Origin: Diphasiastrum complanatum
Taxonomy: Eukaryota; Streptophyta; Lycopodiopsida; Lycopodiales; Lycopodiaceae
Assembly (NCBI GenBank): GCA_029204225.1
Contig: CM055106.1
Coordinates: 3,686,039-3,750,038, forward strand
DNA: 64,000 nucleotides
Direction of reading: 5' to 3'
In this document: positions 34,163-44,865 of the stretch, in pieces
Numbering within the stretch: position 1 is the stretch's first letter
How the letters are laid out: each line of letters opens with the position of its first letter
Program-made: the position numbers and the translations under genes
The notes under the pieces: generated by a model
Told to the model about the DNA's origin: nothing
Database searches by the model: none
What the model saw: the letters and a program-made list of their open reading frames with translations, nothing else

Positions 34163-37100
34163 ATGGCACCTGTAGGAGGATATCTCTTAGAACCAAGTGA
34201 AAGACTAAGTACCTCCAGTTATCCAATATGGAAGGTTAGGATGGAGTATGTTCTTATACTCCAGGATGTTATGGACATAGTGCCTGGTATTGAGGAGGAT
34301 CCTCAAGCATAAATTGAAATACCAATGTATAGGAAGAGAGCTAGAATGGCTCTACACTTCATTAAAATGAATGTCTCTAATGAGATTCTAAGAGAAATAG
34401 GATCTTGTACCACTACTAAAGAAGCTTGGGATGCACTTAAGTCAATCTATGAAGCTAAGAACACTTCTAGAATACTCACTCTTAGAAATAAGATGTTTCA
34501 AAATTTTCAAAGATGTGAGGAGAGTGCATCAAATTATGTTCTAAGAGTAAAAGATCTTCATAAGAAGCTTGCTTATGTTGGTGTCACAATCAATCAAGAT
34601 GAGCTAGTACAAGTCATTCTTAATAGCTTAAAAGAAGACTAAGATAATCATGTTCAATCCTTTTCCATAAAGGAGGAGTTGCCCAATTTGGAGACTTTTC
34701 AAGGAATTTGCATCTATAAAGAAGCAAGGCAAAATTACAAGCTTTCAAGGATGAACAAACTCGAGCATATTGGGAAAGACAAAGCTCTCTTTGTCAAGGA
34801 CAGGTATAAAGGGAGGAGCAAGAACCGGTTTTCTCAAGCTTTCAACAAAGACAAAGCCAAGGACAAAGACAAAGATGGAGAAGAGGATGACTCAACTCAT
34901 CCTTCTACTTCCAAGGCCAAGAAGAAAAAAGTCAAGTGTTTCTTTTGTGGCAAGAAGGGGCACTATGCCTCTAATTGCTTCAAAAAGAAAAATCAACTCA
35001 AACAAGCAAATCTCTCTAATGAGAAAGAAGAAGACTTTATTGCAAGTGATGAAGAAGTATCCCTCATGGTGTCAAGCTTTTCTTCAACACCCTTCAAGAA
35101 AAATGGAGCATGGTACATCGATAGTGGTGCCTCATCACATATGTGTTGTTCAAAAGAGTCTTTTGACTCTATTGTACCTTATAAAGGACTTAAAAGATCT
35201 ATTTATACAGCAAATGATCATGAATTCTCTATTGAAGCAATTGGCAACATTCCATTAAAACTTGCTTCTTCTAAAGTTCTATCACTTTCCAATGTTCTTT
35301 TTGTTCGTAAGCTTACAAAGAACTTGATAAGTGTTGGAAAGTTGCTTGATTGTGGTTGTGATGTAAAATTGAATTCCAATACTTGCTTTATCAAGAAAGG
35401 TGATGAGATCCTAGCTAATGATCTAGATATGGTGGCATCTCCAAGTTAAATTCTTATGAGAATGCAAACTTTTGAGAAATTGCTCATATGTCTAAGGAGG
35501 AGATATGGCATAGAAGGTTGGGGCATCCTAACTATAAATCTATGCTTTCTATGATCAAGAATGATAAGGCTATTGGCCTACCAAGATCACTTTCCAAAAA
35601 TATCAAGCCATGTTAGGCTTGTCCTATTGCAAAATCACATAGAAAGCCATATCAAAAGTCTTCTATTAAGACTTCTCATCCTTTGGAATCAATTCACTCG
35701 GATATTCATTTTTCTTCCTCAAAAAGTATTGGTGGTGCAACTTCTTTTGTTATCTTCATTGATGATTTTACAAGATATACTTGGTTGTACCTTCTTTCTT
35801 CAAAAGTTATGGTGTTTGAACACTTCCTAGTTTTCAAAGCTTATGTTGAGAAATAGTTTTCTTTCAAAGCTAAAGCTTTGAGATGTGATGGAAGAGGTGA
35901 ATACATCTCCAACAAGTTCTATGGTTATTGTGAGGTTGAAGGAATTAAGAGAGAGTTTTAGTGTTCTTATTCTCCATCTCAAAATGGAGTTCTTGAAAGA
36001 AAAAATCGATCTCTATGTGAATGTGCTAAAGCAATTCGAGTTGAAGCTTCTTTGCCTATTGAATATTGGGGAGAAGCAATTATTTGTGCAATAGATTACC
36101 TCATGATGCACTTGTAGGAAGATCACCATATGAAGTCTTGTTTAAGAAGAAACCTAAGGTTGATCACCGTAGAGTTTTTGGATGTGCTTGCTTTGTTCAT
36201 GTACCCTTGGAAACAAGGAAAAGAGATGATCCAAATTTAGTCAAAGGGATCATGGTTGAATACTCATCCAACAAGAAGGCATACAGAATTTATGTTCCCT
36301 CTACCTCAATTAGAATTGAGAGTAGAGATGTTATTTTTCATGAGAATCAAAAATACATCTTTGATGAGGCCGAGATCAAAGATTCTCAAAAGGATTCATC
36401 TATCATCACCCTTGAAGATTATCATGGAGAGATGGGACCGAGAACTGAGGAGGAGTAGCCTTAATTTTTTTCACCAAGGAGATCACAAAGAAAAAGATTC
36501 GAGCCTAAGAAGCTTACATATGGAGATAAAGGCAAACAAGTGGAACTCAACTCCACTAATTATGCATATTTTGATTCACATGAAGAGCCAAAGGATGTAC
36601 ATGATGCATTCAACTCAAAAGAATTGTTTCTAGCCACCAATCAATGCCAACAAGACGTGGGAGCTTGTGGATCTTCCATTTAACAAGCACAGTATTGGTT
36701 GCTAATGGTTTTTTGAGTCAAATATAATCAAGATGGCACAATCAACAAGTACAAGACAAGACTTTGTGTAGAGGATTTTGCTCAAGTTTATGGACTTGAT
36801 TATGAGGAGACTTTTGCTCCAGTTTCAAAGATGGTATCAATTAGTATCATCATTCCTATTGCTTGTTTTTTCAAATGGCAGGTTTTTCAACTAGATGTCT
36901 CAAATGCATTTTTAAATAGATACCTAGAAGAAGAAAATTATATGGATCAGCCCCTTGGGTTCATCCAAGACAAGACCAAAGTTTGCCTGCTCTCCAAAAG
37001 TCTCTATGGACTAAAGCAAACACCAAGATTGTGGTATTCTCAACTTAATCCAACAAGCACACTATTGCTTGCAAATGGTTTTTTGAGTCAAATATAATCA

Positions 37101-38467
37101 AGATGGCACAATCAACAAGTACAAGGCACGACTTTGTGTAGAGGGTTTTTCTCAAGTTTATGGACTTGATTATGAGGAGACTTTTGCTCCAGTTGCAAAG
37201 ATGTTATGAATTAGAATCATCATCTCTATTGCTTGTTTTTTGAAATGGCAAGTTTTCAACTAGATGTCTCAAATGCATTTTTAAATAGATATCTAGAAGA
37301 AGAAATTTATATGAATCAACCCCTTGGGTTCATTCAAGACAAGACCAAAGTTTGCTTGCTCTTCAAAAGTCTCTATGGACTAAAGCAAACACCAAGATCA
37401 TGGTATTCTCGACTTAATACCTTCCTTATCTCACTAGGATTCAATCTTAGTAAGTATGATCCTTCCTTGTATGTCAAGCTCTATAATAGTGATATTGCCA
37501 TTCTTCTCATTTATGTTGATGATATTATCCTAACAGGAAGTTGTATATTTTTACTTGAAGAAGCCAAAATTGCACTTGGAAGAGAATTCAAGATGCAAGA
37601 TCTTGGAAAAGATCATTACATCTTAGGATAAGAGATTGACTTCCATAATGAGAAAGCTTTTGTTTGTCAATCCAAGTATGCTCTTTCAATGTTAAAATAG
37701 TTCAATTTGCTAGATTGTAGGAGTATTGATACTCCTATGGAGTAAATTGTAAAAGACCCTAACAAAGGTGATGAAAGATCCTTTGTGGCTCCTTAATTTG
37801 GCTCACCATAACTAGGCCAGAAGTAAGTTTTAGTGTTCATAAGTTGATCCATGCTATGCAAAATCCTACTACTTATCATTGGAAAATGGCCAAAAGGGTA
37901 CTTAGGTACATATCTTCAACCTATCATTATGGTTTGTTATACAAAAGTAAAGATCTTTCTATTATTGGCTATTCTGACTCGGATTTTATTAGTGATAAAG
38001 TAGATCGGAAATCTACAAGTGCATATGTCATATATCTTGGAGGAAATTTAATATCTTGGCTTTCCAAAAAGCAAGATACCATATCACTCTCATCTTGTGA
38101 AGCTGAATATAAGGCACTTATCACTATAGCAAAAGAAGTGCTTTGGTTCAAGAGGTTGCTTGTGGAGCTAAAGATTATCAAGGAAGATGATCTACCATTG
38201 ATCATGTGTGACAATATTTCAGCACAAGCCCTTGTCAATCCAATATTTCAAGCAAGGAGAAAACACATCAAAGTTGCACATCACTTCGTAAGAGAGAAGC
38301 TCATTGGAGATGAAATCTACTTGGAGCACATTGACACATCATCTCGTATTACAGATTTGCTCACCAAACCTTTGAGCAAAAATTCCTTCATCAAGCATAG
38401 AGCCAATCTTGGAATAATTCCAAGATCCATATTCAAGTCAACATGGATTAATTTTGAGGAGTGTTGA
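34163..38467 (+). pseudogene. Family 2 Ty1/copia gag-pol, near full length but defective
   Basis: The gag ATG is at 34163 (MAPVGGYLLEPSERLS). In order: UBN2 core to 34642, zinc knuckle CFFCGKKGHYASNC (34936-34978), protease YIDSGASSHM (about 35115), integrase with FIDDFTRYTW and QNGVLERKNR-type text (35500-36060), integrase tail (36066-36460), RT with QLDVSNAFLN, YVDD (37510-37524), RNase H with YSDSDF, SSCEAEYKAL and MCDNISAQAL, ending LLTKPL...FEEC at 38467. It carries many stops and frameshifts and a 370-bp tandem duplication in RT (36682-37421). A 5' LTR is not recognisable: leader sequence starts near 33803 directly against family 1 gag. The stop codon overlaps the first bases of the 3' LTR. 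Confidence 0.92.
36682..37421 (+). repeat. 370-bp tandem duplication inside RT
   Basis: AACAAGCACA...GGTTTTTTGAGTC starts at 36682 and again at 37052, exactly 370 bp later. Each copy encodes the RT segment from the CKWFF region through YLEEE and LYGLKQTPR. The copies differ at several percent of bases, so the duplication is not recent. The left-hand family 2 copy at 5.6-8.5 kb has this segment once. Confidence 0.88.
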
Positions 38468-39167
38468 AAAATAGAAAATCATCTATCTTGACTTTAGGCA
38501 TTTGGCAAAGTGTTTTCTATGTGTATGTGATGTTTCATATCGTAAATGCCAAATTTGGCCTAGAAGAAACTCGAGCTACATAGTTTCTTGAAGTCTAGTT
38601 GGTAATATATAACTTGCATATAGAATGTAGACATAGAAATGTCAATAATAGGCTTGTAGAAACTCGTGGCACATCACATGCAATGGTTGTAAGTGTTCCA
38701 TAGTGACATGCAAGGCATGCACAAAGTGAATTGGACACATGCATGATGATTTGTACAATTCTAGTTGAAAATTTGACACTGGATAAAAGTAGGTAGAAAT
38801 GCATGCATGTAAAGTGACAAATGTGACTAGTTCTCTAGTTCTCACTTTTAGATGTGATGAAAGTTGGAGAGAGATGGTTCTACCTCGAGCTACTCCAATC
38901 TCCATAAATATGTGTAGACTCTCTCATGATTTTTGATAAAGAACCAAGCTTTCTAATGCATTAAATTCTTGTACTTCTTCTCTTTTGTTTTTCAAAACAA
39001 TCATTCTTTGATTCTTAGCATGCTAGATTGTGATTTAGCCATAAAATCTTATACTAGATCCTGGTATTTAATCTAGAATCAATTTATGTGGTAAACACAA
39101 AGCTTAGCAAGATCATTCGCACTTGAGGATCATTCCCCACACATGTGAGCTTGCTCGAATTTTATCA
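38462..39167 (+). repeat. 3' LTR of the family 2 element
   Basis: Begins TGTTGAAAAATAG after the purine-rich TTTGAGGAG and ends GAATTTTATCA, 20 bp after a CACACATGTG palindrome (39138-39147). A TATA-like CATAAATATG is at about 38903. It matches the minus-strand LTR at 25744-26530 throughout. Family 1 RT begins at the next base. Confidence 0.85.
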
Positions 39168-40410
39168 AAGACAAACCAAGATGGATCTATCAACAAGTAC
39201 AAGGCAAAGTTAGTGGCAAAAGGATATGCTCAAGAACATGGGATTGACTATGATGAGACCTTTGCACTCGTGGCAAAGATGGTAAGCATTCGAGTCATCA
39301 TCTCACTTGCTACTCTTTACGGATGGGATATATGGCCATTGGATATTACAAATGCATTTTCTAATGGTGATCTTGAGGAGGAAGTGTACGTGGAGCAACG
39401 TGAGAGCTACATTTCTTCTACAAAGCCAAATCATGTGTGTCTTCTACAGAAGAGTTTGTATGGCGTTAAGCAAGCACCAAGGAATCGGTATGCTAAGCTT
39501 AACACTCTCTCAAGGCTTTTGTATGAGTGAGTATGATCATTCACTTTATTATAGGTTTGTTGGAAATGATGCTATCATTTTGCTAATCTATGTGGATGAT
39601 ATCTTCTTGAGTGGTGGAGACAATTAAGATGTGGAGGATATCAAGAGTGCTCTTAAGAAATCTTGGTAATCTACATTTTAGGAATAGAAGTGATTAGATT
39701 TCTCAATCTAATTTCATTTTTCAAGAGAATTATGCTAATTCTATTCTAAGATTTCATATGGTAGATGTAAAAGCTTGTGATACACTTGTGGAGTCAAATA
39801 TAAAGCTAACTATAAGAGGTAGTGAAAGATCCTTCAAGGACATTACTCTCTATAGGAAGCTAGTTGGTTCACTCATCTATCTACCCATTACAAGACCAGA
39901 TCTAAGCTATTGTGTTGGAATATTGAGTCAATTCATGCAAGATCCTAGTAAGGAGCATTGGAAGCTAGGAAAACAAGTTTTGAGGTACATCATTGGAACT
40001 TGAGATTTTGGCATATTGTATGAGGGATCATCACCTAACCTGTTTGGATTTTCAGATTCAGAGTATGTTGGAGATATTTTGGATAGAAATTCCATTAGTG
40101 CTCATTGTATTTTCATAGGTGATGGAGCTATATTGTAGATGTCAAAGAAACAATTCACTATCTCATTGTCATCTAGTGAGGCCTAGTACGAAGCTCTTAC
40201 ACATTGCACAAAGGAGATGGTATGGATCAAGAGGATGACCAAGAATCTTCACTTGCTAGATTTTTCAAAGAGCCCAATCATCTTTTGTGACAATCAATCA
40301 GCCCAAAGGTTGAAAACCAACCCTATCTTTCATGCTACGAGCAAGCATATTGAGGTGGCATATCACTTTGTGAAGGAGCAAGTCATAACAAAGGAAACAC
40401 AAAAAAATAT
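39168..40410 (+). pseudogene. Family 1 RT and RNase H remnant
   Basis: Starts in the middle of RT (KTNQDGSINKYKAKLVAKGY), then LDITNAFSNGDLEEEVYVE, LIYVDDIFLSGGD, then broken frames with ITLYRKLVGSLIYLPITRPD, an RNase H with TGA in the GT*DF motif, SSSEA, and FCDNQSAQRL. The frame ends in ...HFVKEQVITKET before the LTKAL tail, so the 3' end is lost. The YVDD box is intact but stops surround it. It begins exactly at the end of the family 2 LTR, so the family 2 element inserted into this one. Confidence 0.88.
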
Positions 40411-41315
40411 TCCATAAACTATTGTTTTCATGTGACAAATTTGCAATTTCTTTCTTATTTATTTATTAGCATGTAAAATAAAAAATAATAATATTGATTG
40501 TTGAAGTCATCGACATTTTAAAACACAAACTTTGTTGTTTTCACATGACAATGTTTCTATTTTTTATTTATTTATTCATTAGCATGTCAAAATTAAACAA
40601 CTTGTAATGATTAGATTTCAACATATGAGCAAGTTGTGGGCATCCATCGAACATTTTCAACGAATTTAAAAATCTTATCTGTTTGTCAAAAATATATATT
40701 AGACAGTTTTACATTCTACTCTCTAATTTGTGGCATTAACACTAGAGTCATCACAAAATGTGCATTTCAAGCAGTTACTCAAAAACTCATATCTCATAAA
40801 TGAATCACATCAAATCCTTTCACATGTGTGTTCTTCATATATACAATAATCTATTTAAGATCTAAAAACTTTTATTTTGAACAATTTATATGTAAGACAT
40901 GATGTGTCAAACATGTGGGGATTACTGTTGAAACTTCAAGATTTTCATATATGGGACTACATTATTGTGAATTTTACATTCAATTTATTTCTTGTCTACT
41001 GTTAAAAATCCTATATGATTATAGAAACATGCCTATAATTTTTTTTTTGAATTTTGAGGTCAAGATAAGTACATATGCATCCAAAGTTACCCGTTTAAGT
41101 GCTGATAAAAATCATCGAAACTAAAAGTATCATATTTGAGTGTATAACACCATGAATTTAACAATATTTTTTGGATTGGCTACTTTAAAAAGTACTATAT
41201 GACCATAGAAACACGTCTCTCAATTTCTTTCTTCAATTTGGAATTAAGTAGGGATAGATATGTGCATCTAAAGTTACCCATGTCATGTGTTGAAAATTAT
41301 TGAAAGATCCTAGGC
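40411..41315. other. No gene seen; weak tandem duplication
   Basis: AT-rich. About 40940-41110 and 41140-41310 are diverged copies of one another: both contain CTATATGA-T/C-ATAGAAACA-YG, then a T-rich run, AATTTTGAGGTCAAG or its variant, and ATCCAAAGTTACCC. No coding region. Confidence 0.5.
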
Positions 41316-42402
41316 ATGTTATGTCTCGCAATGTATGATGTAAATGGCATTGTACTTTTATTGATTTATGTAGATGACATCATCCTTAGTGGTGATAGCA
41401 TTGATGGTATTGAGAAAACCAAGAAAAATCTATCACTAGAATTTAAGATGGTAGATCTTGGTCAACTTAACTTTATATTGGGCATAGAATTACTTAGAGA
41501 TTCAGATTTCATCTTCATTAGTCAAACTAAGTATGCTCAAAGTTTGCTCAATAGATTCAAGATGCAAGATTGCAAGCATGTAGAAATACCAATGGAGCAA
41601 GATGTAAAAGTGCTCAATAAAAGTGATGAAACATCATTTATGGACATAACTCTTTATAGGAAACTTATAGGCTCATTAATGTGGATCACCATAACTAGGC
41701 CTGATCTATGCTTTAGTGTGTGTTGGCTAAGTCAATATATGCAGGATCCATTAGTGATACATTGGAAAAATACTAAATGGATCTTGAGATACATCTCGGG
41801 TACTCTAGATCATGGAATTCTATCTATGTTTTAGTGTGTGTAGGCTAAGTCAATATATGCAAGATCCATTAGTGATACATTATTGGAAAAATGCTAAAAG
41901 GATCTTGAGATACATCTTGGGTACTCTAGATCATGGAATTCTCTATAGAAGAGATGTCATTGATTTGCATGCCTTTTGTGACTCAAATTTTGCAGGTGAC
42001 AAAAGGGATAGAAAGTTCACAAGTGCCTATGCAACATTCATTGGTGGAGGAGTAGTTTCTTGGTTGTCAAAGAAACAAGAAACCATCTCACTTTCTTCAA
42101 CTGAAGCCGAGTATAAAGCTCTCACCACTACAACAAAGGAGCTATTATGGATCAAGAAGCTACTTATGGAGCTGAAAGTCATGAGTTTAGATGATTTTCC
42201 AACTCTCTACAATGAAAAAATTTCAGCCCAACACCTTGCAACCAATCCAATCTTCCATGCAAGGTCAAAACATATTGAGATCTCTCATCATTTTGTGAGA
42301 GAGAAGGTGCAATCAAAAGAGATAGCTTTGGAGCATGTGGCAATTAGTGAATGCATTGTTGATATCCTCACTAAACCACTTCAAAAAGCTACATTTGGCT
42401 GA
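41316..42402 (+). pseudogene. Family 4 Ty1/copia RT C-terminus and RNase H
   Basis: The frame reads LLLIYVDDIILSGDSIDG, FKMVDLGQLNFILGIEL, ITLYRKLIGSLMWITITRPD, then is broken by a 116-bp tandem duplication (41706-41937). After it, RNase H has FCDSNFAGDKRDRK, SSTEAEYKAL and, where CDN is expected, YNEKIS, so the third acidic residue is lost. The tail REKVQSKEIALEHVAISECI leads to LTKPLQKATF and a frameshift. Everything upstream of YVDD is missing, and the open frame's first dozen residues are unrelated. Confidence 0.85.
41706..41937 (+). repeat. 116-bp tandem duplication in the RT-RNase H connection
   Basis: CTATGYTTTAGTGTGTG starts at 41706 and at 41822. Each copy encodes the SQYMQDPLVIHW...LRYI segment. 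It shifts the frame and adds a stop. Confidence 0.88.
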
Positions 42403-42420
42403 GAAGAAACTATTTTGGAT

Positions 42421-43376
42421 TAGATCATAACACCTAATCATTTGTTGACTGTGAGGCTTGTGCATATTCAATACTGACAATGTTCTGTTCAATGTATTGT
42501 TGACAATATCCACTTCTTTGGATGAACACTCTTCTTTGTGGATGAACACTCTCCTATAGTGGATGAACCTTCTCCTTAAGTGGATGACAAATACTCTTTG
42601 AGTGATTTTGTATTTCTCCAAAAGGCTAAGCAAAGCTCCCACTTGGATGAAAGATCCCCTTTTGGGTGAACAAATTGTCAACAATCTTTTGCATAGATTT
42701 TTGGTGTACTTTTGTTGAGCATGTAAGTAACTCTCTTTATGTGATTTGATTGGAGCATTTGCTGGGAGGATTTAGCCATTATGCAAATGTATTTTCAGGT
42801 TCTTATCAGGTTGAGGAACATTCTCATGTGAAGTAATCTTAGATCTACATCTAAACATCAAGATTTGACAAGCCAGTGAAGCTAGTCTTGTGATTCACTA
42901 AGTGTTCTCTTTCATTTCCTCTAAAGCTTGTATTTATCACTTGCTAGGCTTTATAAACTTTTAAAAGTGTGGTCTACATGTGGTTTTATAGGCTGAATCA
43001 ATATCTTAGTGTGTTGATCATATGTTGATTAAGTTTGTTCAATTCTAGGTATTCTTGGTAGCCTAGTCTTGTGTATTTTCTAAGAATGCATGTAACCCTT
43101 CACACCATAACTTGATTTGGTCACTTGCTAAAAAGTTTGAGAGCTTAAGCAAGAGTGTGTTCAGGTTGGTTTAAGTTTGTAATCCATTCTTAGTGTGTGC
43201 AAAGTGTTGCATGTGTTTCAATCTTCCTTTCTATGCTTGGAAACCACCCAGGTTCAAGATAGAAGTGTTTTAGGGTCCTAGATCTTCTGAGATCTCCTTA
43301 TCCATCATTTTTTGAGAGAAAAGTGAGTGCTAGGTGCATTAGGACAGAGCCTAAAAGTTGAAGAATCATAATATTC
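42421..43376 (+). other. No gene seen; probable leader of the next element, with a TG...CA segment
   Basis: 42498-42683 begins TGTTGACAAT and ends ATTGTCAACA, a perfect 10-base inverted terminus around 186 bp, and contains four repeats of a GTGGATGAACMYTCTYCT word. The remainder up to the gag ATG at 43377 looks like retrotransposon leader; no primer-binding site or TGTGAAA-type LTR end could be found. Confidence 0.4.
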
Positions 43377-44440
43377 ATGGCTTACAATGGTGGGATCATG
43401 TTAGAAACTAATGATAGGTTGAGTTCATCAAACTATTCTACTTGGAAAGTGAGGATGGAGTCCTTACTTTGTGCTGAATCAACTCATGGACATAGTTGCA
43501 GGAACTAAAGAGAGACCAACCACAGTTCAAGAGCAACAAAGGCTTGATAAGAAGGCTAAAAGGGCTCTTCATATCATTGAAATGAATGTTACCAATGAAC
43601 TTCTCAAGGAAGTTGGTAAAAGGTCAAAGTGCAAGTGAGGCATGGAATGCCTTGAAGAAGCTCTTTGAATCAAAGTCCACATCTAGGGTATTTACCCTAA
43701 GGAGGCAAATATTTTCTAGTAGGCAAAGAGAGGGTGAAAGTGCTCATGATTTTTTCTTGAGGGTTAAGTCCTTAAGTGATGATCTAGCATGCATTGATGA
43801 AAGCATAAAAGATGGTGAAATAGTCCTGGCTATGCTGAATAGTTTGCTAGATGAACATGCTAACCTTATGCAAAGTTTTGCCATTCAAAGAGTCTTGCCA
43901 AGTGTGGTTGACTTGAAAGAAAGATAAGTCAAAGTTCAAGTGCTTTTATTGTGGGAGAAAAGGTCATTTTGCAAATGAATGTCATAAGAAGCAAAGTAAT
44001 GAAGGTAACAAGCAAAAAAACTTTTGTACTTCTAATGAGGATCTTCTTGCAATTCTCTCATGACGTGTTCTTCAAGTATAATGTCAAGTGGAAGTGACAA
44101 GGACTCATGGTGGATAGATAGTGGATCTAGTTCACACATGACTAGTCACAAGGAGTTCTTTACTTCTTTGATCTCTTATGTTGGAACCAAGAAAGTGGTT
44201 CACATGCCAGATGGTGGTGAGTGTATGATCAAAGTATTGGCTCAATTCATATTTGACTTTCTACTAATAGGAATGCAAGGCTTGATGGTGTTTTTTACAT
44301 TCCTTCACTTTCAAGGAATTTGCTAAGTGTTGGTCAAATGTTAAAGAAAGGGTACAAGACAAAGTTTGTTGGGGATGTTTGCTTCACTACTAAGGGAGAT
44401 GTCTTGATTGCTAGGCAATAGACAAGGTAGACTTTACAAG
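43377..44440 (+). pseudogene. Family 1-type gag and protease of the non-autonomous element
   Basis: The gag ATG at 43377 is followed by NGGIMLETNDRLSSSNYSTW and KVRMESLL; a frameshift near 43470 gives LMDIVAGTKERP; a further shift near 43620 leads to SEAWNALKKLFESKSTSRVF and LLDEHANLMQSFAIQRVLPS. About 60 residues of gag linker are deleted at 43925. The zinc knuckle CFYCGRKGHFANEC (43940-43985) and a protease start WWIDSGSSSHMT (44110-44145) follow; DSGS replaces the usual DSGA. The segment ends in KLDAFVMSNK, the last point where it aligns to the complete element. All of this is closest in style to the complete family 1 element. Confidence 0.85.
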
Positions 44441-44806
44441 CTCGATGCATTTGTTATGTCTAACAAGAGGAATGAAATGGAGGTCGTTGGTTCTCTCAAC
44501 TTTCAAAAGTCAGTTCCTAGCATCAATAAGTTTGGTAGATCTTATGCAAAGTCTAAAGAGCTTCTTTATGCTAGACCTAGGTTGAGATCTAATGAGCTTC
44601 TTGGAGATAGTTATTGTTGTGTTAACTTGACAACTTTTGGTGAATCTATGATCAATGTTTTGGATCCATTGGATCTTGAAGATGGAATAGTGCTACCTAC
44701 TAGTCAAATGGAGTCATGTGGTGCTAAATTAGTATCATGTCTGAACTCTTCTACTCATAGATTTCCAAGTCTTGGTGGCTCTTCAATGGAACTACATGGC
44801 AAGTGA
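44408..44806 (+). CDS. Novel ORF after protease, 132 residues
   Basis: Open from GNRQGRLYKLDAFVMSNKRN, whose start still matches the GAG-pre-integrase segment, into sequence with no copia counterpart: NFQKSVPSINKFGRSYAKSK and LDPLDLEDGIVLPTSQMESC. It stops at 44806 and a frameshifted continuation (ASEKMEKVRRDLKSPMEVIK) runs on towards the next ORF. The expected integrase HHCC and D,D35E regions are absent. The protein is serine-rich, with no transmembrane segment or domain I recognise. It is probably part of one long ancestral frame with the next entry. Confidence 0.55.
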   Translation: MLGNRQGRLYKLDAFVMSNKRNEMEVVGSLNFQKSVPSINKFGRSYAKSKELLYARPRLRSNELLGDSYCCVNLTTFGESMINVLDPLDLEDGIVLPTSQMESCGAKLVSCLNSSTHRFPSLGGSSMELHGK

Positions 44807-44865
44807 AAAAATGGAAAAGGTAAGAAGAGATCTAAAATCACCAATGGAGGTGATAAAACTCTTCT

